Assembly (NCBI GenBank): GCA_024398715.1
Contig: JAKSIP010000012.1
Span: forward strand, 1 to 64,000
Source: Bacteroidaceae bacterium
GTDB taxonomy: Bacteria > Bacteroidota > Bacteroidia > Bacteroidales > Bacteroidaceae
Direction of reading: 5' to 3'
DNA: 64,000 bases
Numbering within the stretch: position 1 is the first letter of the stretch; each line of letters opens with the position of its first letter. The translations under genes were made by a program, and so were the position numbers. Below the pieces are notes generated by a model that was not told where the DNA came from, ran no database searches, and saw only the letters and a list, made by a program, of their open reading frames with translations. Below, piece after piece: positions 17,557 to 26,583 of the stretch.

Positions 17557-18192
17557 TCAATCTTCCATCATTTTAATCACTTTGAATCCTTCGGCGTATT
17601 CCACCTCATTGGCATAACCCCAGAGATGATTCCTTTCAAGATTGGTCCCGAAAAGGCGGTTCATCCTGTTGTGCTCAGTTCCATAACATGCCAGAGCCTT
17701 TTTCTTCTGTCCGATGAAGTCTGTGATGTCAACAAAGAACGTCGGACGGAATTCATTGTCCATGATATACCCGTTGCTCTGATACTGCAGGATATTCTTG
17801 CAGTGACGCGCAGCAGCAAGGCATATTCTGCAGGCTTCCACGTGGTCCTGATGTGCATCACCATTGAAATGGATGATGACCGTGTCAATATTGTAGTCAA
17901 AGATTATGCTTTCCACCCGCTGCATCTGCTCCTGACCGAACATCAGTTTGCCGTGGGGTGCAGGGTCGGTGTTTTCAATTTCCACCATGCCTATAGCTTT
18001 TGCCGCCTGTTCGCTCTGCCTTTTCGAGTCTTCAAATTTAACGTGGATATTCCGCTGAGGGAATATGGTCTCATTGTCCGTCAGGGTGTATTTGTACACT
18101 TTCTTACCCTGGCTCACCCATTTTGCCGCAGATCCGCCAGCTCCCAGCTCCGCATCGTCGAAATGCGCTCCGATAATTAGAATATTCTTCAT
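17557..18192 (-). CDS. PIG-L family zinc deacetylase
   Basis: The 211-residue protein has the PIG-L/LmbE metal motifs: AHFDDAELG at residues 9-17 (usual form AHPDDxExG, here Pro is Phe) and HFNGDAHQDHVEAC in the middle, with the usual HxxH zinc ligands. PIG-L enzymes remove N-acetyl groups from GlcNAc-type sugars. In this setting it could expose a free amine on the capsule repeat or on a precursor, giving an acceptor for acyl or aminoacyl groups; that link is inferred from the neighbours. Confidence 0.85.
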   Translation of the reverse strand: MKNILIIGAHFDDAELGAGGSAAKWVSQGKKVYKYTLTDNETIFPQRNIHVKFEDSKRQSEQAAKAIGMVEIENTDPAPHGKLMFGQEQMQRVESIIFDYNIDTVIIHFNGDAHQDHVEACRICLAAARHCKNILQYQSNGYIMDNEFRPTFFVDITDFIGQKKKALACYGTEHNRMNRLFGTNLERNHLWGYANEVEYAEGFKVIKMMED

Positions 18193-18216
18193 TGTATATT
18201 GTTGTTTGTATTTTAT

Positions 18217-20796
18217 TTATGAACGGTACGCCTTTCTGTCCAGTTTTCCGTTATAGGTTTTCTTCAGTTCACCAACAACAGTGATTTTCTTCGGAACACG
18301 GTATGCTTCCACCTTATCTTTGATAAAGTTCATCAAAGCTTCGGAAGAAAACTCCGGCTGTTTCGGTACAGCAAGCAGTTCAAGATACTCATTGTTATGC
18401 TTGTCAAAGGATTTGATCAGGATACACTCCTGCACCAAGCCGCTTTCCTCGGCAACTGCCTCGGTTTCAATCGGGGATATTTTGTACCCGCCTACGTTGA
18501 TGACATCGTCGGCTCTGCCTGCAAAATGCAATGCCCCGTTTTCATCAAAGTAACCCAAATCGGCCCCGGTTAAATAGCCATCGTGAAAAGCCGCATTTGT
18601 CTGTTCAGCATCATGGTAATAACCCATCATCGTACAGGGGCTTTTCACCATGATCCGTCCGACCTCTTTGCCAAGCGAATGATTATACTCAGGCTCATAC
18701 AGCCGGACATCTACACTTTCACAAGGATACCCGAGCGACACAGGTTCATTGATCTTGTACTTAGTGAAACAAATCGGAAAACACTCTGTGCAACCGTACA
18801 GACTGAATAATTCCGTATTGGGAAACGCACGCAAAAATTCATCCACCGTATTTTTATTTGCAGGGGCGCTTCCTATTATTACAGATTCCAGTTGATTTTT
18901 GATTGTTTCGCTTTCTGTCATCATCAGCAGCACTTTTAATGCAGCAGGAGTACAGTGGAGACAGCTGTTTTTATTGTCAACAATGCTACTCATCACTTTA
19001 TTCAAATCGTTCCACCCGGGCATAGCGACAAATGTCTGACCGTTCGCTAATTCCATATGTAAATCAAAGATTGCTCCGGTATGATTCATAGGGAAAGAAT
19101 TTCCGCGCACTTCATCCTCTTTTATTTCTACAGTCTTTGCATGACAATACGCAGCATGAGCCGTATTGCTGTGACTGTGAACAACGCCTTTCGATTTCCC
19201 TGTCGTTCCTGTGGTAAAGAGGATCTGAGCCGGTTTGTTCAGGGCGGGAAAATTCAGCGAAAAGATTGGTATATCGGAAACGATATTTGTTTTATCGTCC
19301 AGTTGCTCGAAACTGATGCACTTCTTACCACAATTCAAATAGTTGCAGATAATGAGTTGAGCATTTGTTTCCCTTGCTATTTCAACAACTCTTTCCTTGC
19401 CGATTTCATCTTCAACAGGAACTGGAACGGCAGACAACAAATGGCAGGCATAGAAGGCCGCAATATATCGGACATCCCTTATCGCCTGTAAAACAATATT
19501 GTCTCCAGCTTTAACGCCAAGCCGTCTGTAGGTTTCGCTATATGAATAAATCAATTTGCACAGTTCAAGATATGTTGTTTCTGAGTTCTCCGTAATAATT
19601 GCCACTTTATCGGGAGTTTTTACCGAATTTTCAAATATCCGCTGAATAACCGTTTTCTCTGTATCTTCAATGTGAAGCTCTAACGGTTTTTTCGCCTGAG
19701 CGGAGCTATTCTCTTGCTTTTCGGCAGTTTCCGCCGTATTCGCAGACTTTTTGTTCGTTGTGAGTTTGTCCATCAATGCGGCAATGGTCTCAACATTGTA
19801 AAACCCCTTTCCGTTTACTTCCCTAATAGGAATTTTTACTGAGAATTGCTCCTCTAATTCCGCAATAAGTGAAAGTAGCGAAAGCGAGTCAATTACTTTG
19901 CTTCCTATCAAGTCTTCCCCCTTGAAAATACTGTCATCATATCCAAGAGCGGAAAATACGCTGCACACCTTATCGTATATTTCTTTCGGTGCGCTTGTTA
20001 TTCCATTCTCAGCGCAAGGCTCTACATCACCGTAATATTTCCGGAGTTCTGCGGCTTTGGTTTCTTCTGAATAAAACCAATACACGTCGGAAAGGATTTC
20101 TTTATCAATCACCGGTGCTACCATCGCTCTGGGAGAAACTTCTCCGCTAACCACAGTACTGTTTCCGATGATTGCGCCGTCTCCGATTACGGATCCCTGA
20201 AAAACACTTGCTTTCTCTCCAATCCACACATGCTTTCCGATGACCACAGGAGCGGAGGAAACAGTCATATTACTGGGATTTGTCCCGGACGAATGTGCCG
20301 TAGAATCCCTGACAGTCGAATATACGCTGATACCGCTGCCTTGGCCTATGGATATGCTATTGCGGCAAATGATTCGGACTCCTTCACTGATTTTATTTGA
20401 TCCATCAAATTTCAGTACGCCATCGATTTGAACACAGTAACCGGCACAGAAAGTGACTTCACCGTTGATAATGAGTTTTGATTTGCCTGGCATATACAAA
20501 TTGCCTCTGACAAGCACATTTTCCAGCAATGGCTTATTTAGAATCAGTGTATCATTTAATATAATCTCCGCATCCTTACCAAGAAATATTTTCCCTGGTC
20601 TGAACGGAATGATATATGCTCCCTTTGCACGGTGAACCCGTTTTGAGAGAAAATTGTACTTTATAAACTGAAAAACATTCAGTTTTAATGCCGTCCTAAT
20701 ACGATAATATATATACTCTGTTCGATTCATAGCGTTCAAAAAAGAATTCTCTTGCTGTATAATTGATAGTAACTCTTCTCCAAGATTTGATATCAT
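18217..20796 (-). CDS. Three-domain protein: LbH acyltransferase, acyl carrier, adenylation ligase
   Basis: An 859-residue fusion with three recognisable parts. Residues 60-245 are a left-handed beta-helix of hexapeptide repeats with a possible catalytic His168 (RDSTAHSS). Residues about 265-345 are an acyl carrier domain with the phosphopantetheine serine Ser304 in VIDSLSLLSL. After a low-complexity linker (346-372), residues 373-859 are an ANL adenylating enzyme: TTGTTGKSKG at 528-537, YGCTE at 667-671, GRADDVINVGGYKISPIETE at 760-779 and the catalytic Lys851 in NGKLDR. The simplest mechanism is activation of a carboxylic acid, loading on the carrier arm and transfer to a sugar by the LbH domain. 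The acid (amino, hydroxy or fatty) cannot be read from the sequence. It is relatively AT-rich and lies between a PIG-L gene and an unknown gene. Confidence 0.88.
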   Translation of the reverse strand: MISNLGEELLSIIQQENSFLNAMNRTEYIYYRIRTALKLNVFQFIKYNFLSKRVHRAKGAYIIPFRPGKIFLGKDAEIILNDTLILNKPLLENVLVRGNLYMPGKSKLIINGEVTFCAGYCVQIDGVLKFDGSNKISEGVRIICRNSISIGQGSGISVYSTVRDSTAHSSGTNPSNMTVSSAPVVIGKHVWIGEKASVFQGSVIGDGAIIGNSTVVSGEVSPRAMVAPVIDKEILSDVYWFYSEETKAAELRKYYGDVEPCAENGITSAPKEIYDKVCSVFSALGYDDSIFKGEDLIGSKVIDSLSLLSLIAELEEQFSVKIPIREVNGKGFYNVETIAALMDKLTTNKKSANTAETAEKQENSSAQAKKPLELHIEDTEKTVIQRIFENSVKTPDKVAIITENSETTYLELCKLIYSYSETYRRLGVKAGDNIVLQAIRDVRYIAAFYACHLLSAVPVPVEDEIGKERVVEIARETNAQLIICNYLNCGKKCISFEQLDDKTNIVSDIPIFSLNFPALNKPAQILFTTGTTGKSKGVVHSHSNTAHAAYCHAKTVEIKEDEVRGNSFPMNHTGAIFDLHMELANGQTFVAMPGWNDLNKVMSSIVDNKNSCLHCTPAALKVLLMMTESETIKNQLESVIIGSAPANKNTVDEFLRAFPNTELFSLYGCTECFPICFTKYKINEPVSLGYPCESVDVRLYEPEYNHSLGKEVGRIMVKSPCTMMGYYHDAEQTNAAFHDGYLTGADLGYFDENGALHFAGRADDVINVGGYKISPIETEAVAEESGLVQECILIKSFDKHNNEYLELLAVPKQPEFSSEALMNFIKDKVEAYRVPKKITVVGELKKTYNGKLDRKAYRS

Positions 20797-20808
20797 CTAA
20801 AAAGTGTT

Positions 20809-21504
20809 TTAATACTGCATTTCGATAGCCGATACATCACAGTTGATTTCTCCGTTTCTGTTGTAGAAAATCATAATCATCTTGTTGTCCTTTACATTTC
20901 CTATCAGATTCTTTCTGTCACGTAACGAAAGAACCGGCTTTTTATCGACTAAAAGTGAATAATGATTCCCGTCAACCACAACCGAAATTTTGTGCTTTTC
21001 GTTAAGTGGAACAGAGCATCTCCTTTGTCTTACAAATTTGTAAAATCTGCTATTTTTAATCACTTCAAAAACAGCGGTTTTATTGTTGCGAATCATAAAG
21101 CGATAGCGTTCTCTCAAACTGTCACAATGAAAACTGACCTGTATCTCATCAAGTCCTTTATGATCTTCAATGTCAAAAGAAAAGGAACATCTATCCTTTA
21201 CATCCCGATAAAAGAAACACATCCAGTTTTCCTTTTTTAACCGGCTGTATAGATGCATACCCGAATCAATATATGAAATGCGGGAGATATCGCTCTTCTC
21301 ATCAATGTCCCAAGGTGTGACGCCAGTTTCTTCGTGTTTGATAAAAGAAGAAATATAAGTACTGTTATCGTCTCTGTAAACAAATTCTGGCGATAGAATG
21401 ATATTGTGATACTCACGGGCCGAATAACAGACGTCACGGAAATTCAGTTTTACCCGATATTCAGCAAGCCTTCGTTTTATACCGTCTATTATTCTCTTAA
21501 GCAT
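20809..21504 (-). CDS. Unknown capsule-locus protein, beta-rich
   Basis: I do not recognise this 231-residue protein. It has no signal peptide or transmembrane helix; the first 25 residues are basic and helical (KRIIDGIKRRLAEYRVK), the rest alternates short hydrophobic and polar stretches as in a beta-sandwich, with NGEINCDVSAIEM near the end. The pattern of HKISVVVDGNHYSLLVDK recalls LamG/concanavalin-like or DUF1080-like folds, which is only an impression. Its start overlaps the pyruvyl transferase end by 8 bases and its stop is 12 bases before the LbH-ACP-ligase gene, so it probably works with them. Confidence 0.7.
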   Translation of the reverse strand: MLKRIIDGIKRRLAEYRVKLNFRDVCYSAREYHNIILSPEFVYRDDNSTYISSFIKHEETGVTPWDIDEKSDISRISYIDSGMHLYSRLKKENWMCFFYRDVKDRCSFSFDIEDHKGLDEIQVSFHCDSLRERYRFMIRNNKTAVFEVIKNSRFYKFVRQRRCSVPLNEKHKISVVVDGNHYSLLVDKKPVLSLRDRKNLIGNVKDNKMIMIFYNRNGEINCDVSAIEMQY

Positions 21505-22642
21505 TTTCTCCTCTTAATTTTTCAAGAAAAACATCAAAGTTTTTTCTTTGACATAGAACAAAATCTCTGTAATCCGTTTTCTCTGCCGCAAGTGCAAATG
21601 TCTTTTTCCAATCAAGCGTCATAGCATCCTTTGCTTCAACATAACGATTTTCAAGATCTGTATTGCATAGAAGTTCCTGCAACTTACTTTTCTTATCTTC
21701 CCTTGCCACTGCAATAAATGGAGTATTATTTGTTATACTGAAACACACGCCATGGAATAGAGAAGAAACAACCATATCCGCTTTTGAAATGAGCAATCTC
21801 CATTCAAACGGATCAAGGTCTGAAAGGTTGATGCACTTCGGATTCTTCAATACCGTTGAAATCACATTGTATTCGTCTTTGACCTGAGAAATAATGCTTT
21901 CGGCGGTTTTTCGATGGACATCGGCTAAAACTAGGGTTTTCTTGTCCGGGTCAAGCCTGCATTTCTTTTTCAGCAATTCCTGCACCGTAATCTCACTCTC
22001 GGGAAAATCATACAGGAATGACGGATCGCAGGAAAGCATCATCTTTTCTTCTGGAATCCCTTCCTTTCGCACGGCGTTATATGTGAGCTCATCTCTTACG
22101 GAAATGAATTCATAGTCTTTTAAATATCCGTTAAGTTTTAAGTGCTGGTCTTCCGGCAAAGTGCCAAAGTCCATTCTTGCAGAAACGGCATACGAAAACT
22201 TTCTGCATGCTAAATCGCCCGGCAGGAAATACGGATTCGGGAAACCTCTTATTGGTTTTATTTTCCATATCTCATCACTGCCGGAAATGATTACATCGTA
22301 TTTTCCTTTTACGAACACCGTAAAAGCGTCCATGTCATCCGAAATCAGTGAATCCTCCGATAACAAACCTTTTGCCTTCTCATAGCCTCTTTGAAAGGAT
22401 TCGGAAATGTCCAGAACCACTACAGAATCCTTCCCCAGCAATGTTTTGACAAAATGTTTCAATCTGCTTTTGACCGTATTCCCAGTCAACTGCTGATACA
22501 GATTCCGTACAGACAGCATATCATAGTCGATAATCTCGGCGGAAATATCTTTTTCAGCATTCATCCTTTTGCAAAGACAAACAGCTTGGAGGAATGCTCC
22601 GTAGTTCAATGCCCTATGATATGTCAATATGCCGACTTTCAT
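21497..22642 (-). CDS. Polysaccharide pyruvyl transferase family protein
   Basis: A 381-residue protein of the CsaB/ExoV family, which transfers pyruvate from phosphoenolpyruvate to sugars as a ketal, or in some members acts as a glycosyltransferase-like enzyme. The start MKVGILTYHRALNYGAFLQA (a GNYGA-type motif), the central ISGSDEIWK and the later VSSLFHGVCFSI (family SxRxHG-type region) support this. It would give the capsule negative charge. The preceding glycosyltransferase ends 2 bases away. AT content is high, as in the next two genes. Confidence 0.83.
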   Translation of the reverse strand: MKVGILTYHRALNYGAFLQAVCLCKRMNAEKDISAEIIDYDMLSVRNLYQQLTGNTVKSRLKHFVKTLLGKDSVVVLDISESFQRGYEKAKGLLSEDSLISDDMDAFTVFVKGKYDVIISGSDEIWKIKPIRGFPNPYFLPGDLACRKFSYAVSARMDFGTLPEDQHLKLNGYLKDYEFISVRDELTYNAVRKEGIPEEKMMLSCDPSFLYDFPESEITVQELLKKKCRLDPDKKTLVLADVHRKTAESIISQVKDEYNVISTVLKNPKCINLSDLDPFEWRLLISKADMVVSSLFHGVCFSITNNTPFIAVAREDKKSKLQELLCNTDLENRYVEAKDAMTLDWKKTFALAAEKTDYRDFVLCQRKNFDVFLEKLRGENA

Positions 22643-22644
22643 AC

Positions 22645-23805
22645 TTAGAGTTCTTTCAGAATCTTCTCTATCAACGACTCCATCGTGAAGTCACTGTATA
22701 ATTCCTTTACCGTGTCGAATGGAATTATTTTCTTAACCTTTGCTTCGAGAATGAACTGCGCCACCCCATTCACTCTCTGGTCTGTCAGTTCTTCATTCTG
22801 ATATATGAAGCATTTGTCCGGATAGCGTTCCAGATATTTCTTTGCGCAACAGTTCTCAATTTTCTGGATATGCAGAATAGGTTTGCCGCTGGAGGCAAAG
22901 TCAATGGCCTTGCTCGGGCACATATTGGCGGAGTCGTGACCCATACTTACCAGCACATCACAGTCCAGCATAGCATTGTGCGCCTCTTCCTGGCTGATGC
23001 GCTCATGGCAGATGTAACCGTCGCCAAGCTTTTCCTGCCACAGATTTACGGTCTCACGGTAATCACACACACTTCCTATGGTATATAAACGGATCTTTGC
23101 CCGTCTTTCAACTTTCTCAAACAACCTGAAGATGAAGTCCGTATTCTCATTGCCAAAATAGAAATCGCCCAAGAATACACAGTTGATATAGGAATCATCG
23201 AACTCAATAACCCTCTTCGTCCTGTCCGGATTGATGGGCCTGATACACGGAAGATTGAAATAGACAATCTTGTCCTCTATTGGCGAGCCGACATAATCAT
23301 CGCTGAATTCCGTGAGGAAGAATATTTTTGTCGCATCCTGCAGTGTTTCCACCTCCCGTCGGATATACTCCTGCTTCTGTTCTTCCGTGATATGCGGATT
23401 GAAAGCATACGGGTCATACGACATCGGGAACCACTTGCATTTTCTTCCCTTTCGGGCTTGATGGGCCAGGAAATTCACCTCGAAAGCAAGCGCTACGGAA
23501 AAGACATAGTCATAATCCTTTGAGTCAAGCAATTTCCCCAGTCCTGACAGATGACTCTCCGTAATTGTATGGGTCTCTGAAGGATTCACGGGAGTATAAT
23601 TCATTTCTGCCCCGACTTCAGGCTTGATAATCTTTACTCCATTATATTCATCCGGATAAGTGAAATGGTTACCCGAAATCTCAGCAGGATAAACATCCAC
23701 GCTGTATCCCAGCTGTGCAAGCGCCTCGGCCGTCCTGCGTCCCAGTGTGGTCGTTGCACTGGAATCAGGATAATAAGTATCTGTAACAAACAGTATATGT
23801 TTCAT
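22645..23805 (-). CDS. GT-B glycosyltransferase
   Basis: This 386-residue protein starts MKHILFVTDTYYPDSSATT, a form common in GT4-like capsule transferases, and in the C-terminal half carries DCDVLVSMGHDSANMCPSKAI followed by GKPILHI, the donor-binding region. It lies directly after the AAA ATPase gene (15-base gap) and 2 bases before the pyruvyl transferase. Sugar and linkage are unknown. Confidence 0.8.
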   Translation of the reverse strand: MKHILFVTDTYYPDSSATTTLGRRTAEALAQLGYSVDVYPAEISGNHFTYPDEYNGVKIIKPEVGAEMNYTPVNPSETHTITESHLSGLGKLLDSKDYDYVFSVALAFEVNFLAHQARKGRKCKWFPMSYDPYAFNPHITEEQKQEYIRREVETLQDATKIFFLTEFSDDYVGSPIEDKIVYFNLPCIRPINPDRTKRVIEFDDSYINCVFLGDFYFGNENTDFIFRLFEKVERRAKIRLYTIGSVCDYRETVNLWQEKLGDGYICHERISQEEAHNAMLDCDVLVSMGHDSANMCPSKAIDFASSGKPILHIQKIENCCAKKYLERYPDKCFIYQNEELTDQRVNGVAQFILEAKVKKIIPFDTVKELYSDFTMESLIEKILKEL

Positions 23806-23820
23806 TATACCATAAATAAA

Positions 23821-25233
23821 TCAAAACAAATCATCCAGTGTAAGTTCTTTCTGTGCCACAGAAGAATGTGTGTTGCACTTGAGGCCCTTGGTTGTAATGA
23901 GCACAACCTGCGTCCACTGCCTGTCGGGATTCTCGCTATGGAACGTTGCCTCACGGAGCTCAATCTTTTCTGTCTCGGCCTTGGTCATCACATACGGCAA
24001 GCGCGAATACTTCATCTCGCAAATGTTCACCACACCATCGCTGCGATCAATCACCATATCTATCTGCACTGCCGGAGTGGATTTGCTGCTTCTCCACGAG
24101 TAGAACTCCGAATGTATCCCGCTCACGCCCAGAGCTGCAATTACCTTGCGGAAATGCCACATACACACCCGCTCGAACGCCAGCCCATAAAAGGTATTCT
24201 GTGCAGGGTCGTTCAGCAGGTTGCTCCAATAGTGATTGTCGGTAGTGCGCCTCTTGCCAAACTGATGGTAAAACAGTGTGAAGAAATCAATCAGCTGATA
24301 GATGCCTCCGTTCTCGTTCGTGCCGTTGTTATACCTGCGGATAAAGTCGCAATGCACCAAATCATCCAGCATATCGCCGAAATGGCCGTTGTTGTGCACT
24401 CCAAGAGCCCCAGCAAGCTCAGCACGAGTCATTCCCTGCCGGATGCCGGCAAGCTTCTCAATAATAGCTATATACCCGTCCGGATGGGTGTACATCGAAC
24501 GGTACAGAGCCTTGTATTCGTTCTTCAGCAAGGCATCGTCCGAGAAGAACATACGGTCAATATTCTCTGCCACACTCTCGTTGAAGTCAAGCAGACTCAG
24601 ATAATACGGAATACCGCCCAGTACACTATATGTCTGAAGGATGGAGAGGCGGTCCCACCGACCCCTGCGCGAGCGGCAATACTTCTCAGTCGTGGCAAGA
24701 TCGAAAGGGTGCAGCGGAATATCGTGCGTAAGCCTCTTATGCAACCCGCCCTTGGAGTGTATCAGATTCTTTATCATCCAGCTGGTAGCCGACCCGCACA
24801 CCACAAACATAATATTGTCCATCCACGAAGCCGACCCGTTCCAAAAGAAATCCAGTGCCTTGATAAAGCCGCTGCCCTGAGTATCAAAGCAAGGCAGCTC
24901 ATCAAGAAACACCACCTGACGTGTGGTGCGCCTGCTGCACTTGCTCTTGAGCAATTCAGTGAGCATCTTGAACGCACTCATCCAGTTAGTAGCCTTGTCG
25001 CCCTTCCATCCGTAACGCTCAAGACCGATGTTGAAGGCCTCCAACTCCTGCTCGTAGGTACCCTCGATGATGCCTGTGGCGTAGAACACGAACTTGTCCT
25101 TGAACGCACTCCTGACAAGGAAAGTTTTTCCAACCCTCCTTCGCCCATATACAGCTACAAATTCAGGCCTGCCAGAGCCTGCAATTTCTGTAAGAGCGCG
25201 AATCTCAGATTCCCTACCTATAATTCTTTCCAT
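23821..25233 (-). CDS. AAA-type ATPase with C-terminal nuclease-like (DUF234) domain
   Basis: A 470-residue ATPase of the archaeal-ATPase/DUF234 family. Walker A is GRRRVGKT at residues 30-37, Walker B is VVFLDELPCFD near residue 110, and a winged-helix follows around residues 310-345. The C-terminal 100 residues show a PD-(D/E)XK-like pattern, with IDMVIDRSDG and ICEMKYS carrying the acidic residues and lysine. Such genes are widespread, often mobile or present in many copies in Bacteroidales, and have no known part in polysaccharide synthesis. It splits the capsule operon and has a 126-base AT-rich gap upstream that could hold its own promoter, although no strong -7 box is seen there. Function is unknown; defence or selfish-element roles are speculation. 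Confidence 0.82.
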   Translation of the reverse strand: MERIIGRESEIRALTEIAGSGRPEFVAVYGRRRVGKTFLVRSAFKDKFVFYATGIIEGTYEQELEAFNIGLERYGWKGDKATNWMSAFKMLTELLKSKCSRRTTRQVVFLDELPCFDTQGSGFIKALDFFWNGSASWMDNIMFVVCGSATSWMIKNLIHSKGGLHKRLTHDIPLHPFDLATTEKYCRSRRGRWDRLSILQTYSVLGGIPYYLSLLDFNESVAENIDRMFFSDDALLKNEYKALYRSMYTHPDGYIAIIEKLAGIRQGMTRAELAGALGVHNNGHFGDMLDDLVHCDFIRRYNNGTNENGGIYQLIDFFTLFYHQFGKRRTTDNHYWSNLLNDPAQNTFYGLAFERVCMWHFRKVIAALGVSGIHSEFYSWRSSKSTPAVQIDMVIDRSDGVVNICEMKYSRLPYVMTKAETEKIELREATFHSENPDRQWTQVVLITTKGLKCNTHSSVAQKELTLDDLF

Positions 25234-25359
25234 ATCTATTGATATTCAGTTATCTATATCCTATTGCGAATATACGGAATATCCCATGTTCCACTAAATT
25301 CATTCGGGCGAAAATATATGATTTTACAGCACTTTTCGCTAAAAGCAAATTACATATAA

Positions 25360-26583
25360 TCAAATATGATACACTCCAGGAAGATTAATCACATTAAAGC
25401 AGTCTAATACCACCTTACCTTTCAAACGCTCAACATTATCAAGAATATGACCATGCTTAACCATAATCACCACCATATCCACCCCATCAAGGAACTCATC
25501 GAAATCCAGCACCTGATTCTTCACAATCTCCTTATCGGTAAAGAAAGGATCAAAGCTCTTCAAAGGTCTGGCAAGATGTCTCTCCTGACATTCAAGCATC
25601 TGAAGGGTTGGACTCTCACGGACATCATCCACATTTTCCTTGTAGGTGATGCCGTAAAGACCCACACGACGGTCATCCGTAATGCCGTTCTCCTCCATAA
25701 TCTCATAGATGCGGTTGAGCACAAACTGAGGCTGGCTGTCATTGGTGCGCATACTCTCGTCAATGACTTTGGCAAGTGAAGGATAGTCGCCCACAAGGAA
25801 CCAAGGGTCAACACTGATGCAGTGGCCACCGACACCGGGACCAGGCTGAAGGATATTGACGCGGGGGTGCATGTTACAGATCTTAATGATCTCATACACG
25901 TCCATATTGTCGTGACGGCAGATGCGGGCAAGCTCGTTGGCAAATGCGATGTTGACTGCACGGAATGTGTTCTCCACGACCTTTGTCATCTCGGCCGTGC
26001 GGATGTCAGTAACGACTATCTCGCCTTGGCAGAAGGATGCATAATACTTCTTCACCTTCTCGCCAATCTCCTTGTTATCGGCTCCGATGGTGCGATTGTT
26101 GTGGAGCAGTTCATAGACCATATTGCCTGGAATGATGCGCTCGGGAGCATGAACCAAGTTGATGTCCTCTCCAATCTTGAAACCGTTAGCTTCGATTACG
26201 GGACGGATGAACTTGTCGATTGTGCCAGGACTTACAGTTGACTCGATTACCACTGTGGCATCCTTGGGGCAGACTTTCATCACTTCCTTGATGGCCGCCA
26301 CCACATAGCAGGCATCGACTTTTTTTGAGAATTTGTCGTATGGAGTGGGAACGGAGACGATGTACATATCCGTCTTCTGATATTCGGTGGTGAACTTGAT
26401 GCCGGCCTTTACCGCCTCGGCAAAGAGTTCGTCGAGACCGTCTTCCTTAAAGGTTGTCTTGCCTGCGTTCAGAGTTGCAACAAGTTCCTTATTGTAGTCT
26501 GTTCCTATTACTTCCACTCCGTGACTTGCCATCATAAGGGCTGTCGGAAGACCGATATAACCAAGTCCTATTACGTTTATCAT
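25360..26583 (-). CDS. wecC: UDP-N-acetyl-D-mannosaminuronate dehydrogenase
   Basis: The 407-residue enzyme oxidises UDP-ManNAc twice to UDP-ManNAcA, giving a sugar carboxylate. The N-terminal NAD loop is GLGYIG at residues 6-11 and the catalytic cysteine is Cys255 in GPGVGGHCISVDP. Length and motifs match WecC rather than UDP-glucose dehydrogenase. The gene overlaps wecB by 4 bases, so the two steps are coupled. The uronic acid it makes is the most likely attachment point for the ATP-grasp ligases encoded nearby. Confidence 0.95.
   Translation of the reverse strand: MINVIGLGYIGLPTALMMASHGVEVIGTDYNKELVATLNAGKTTFKEDGLDELFAEAVKAGIKFTTEYQKTDMYIVSVPTPYDKFSKKVDACYVVAAIKEVMKVCPKDATVVIESTVSPGTIDKFIRPVIEANGFKIGEDINLVHAPERIIPGNMVYELLHNNRTIGADNKEIGEKVKKYYASFCQGEIVVTDIRTAEMTKVVENTFRAVNIAFANELARICRHDNMDVYEIIKICNMHPRVNILQPGPGVGGHCISVDPWFLVGDYPSLAKVIDESMRTNDSQPQFVLNRIYEIMEENGITDDRRVGLYGITYKENVDDVRESPTLQMLECQERHLARPLKSFDPFFTDKEIVKNQVLDFDEFLDGVDMVVIMVKHGHILDNVERLKGKVVLDCFNVINLPGVYHI

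Noticed and set aside
23665-25242. A 525-codon open frame on the plus strand
   Set aside because: It is antisense to the AAA ATPase and the end of the glycosyltransferase gene, its translation is rich in His/Cys/Arg with no recognisable fold, and the minus-strand genes carry clear Walker and GT motifs.
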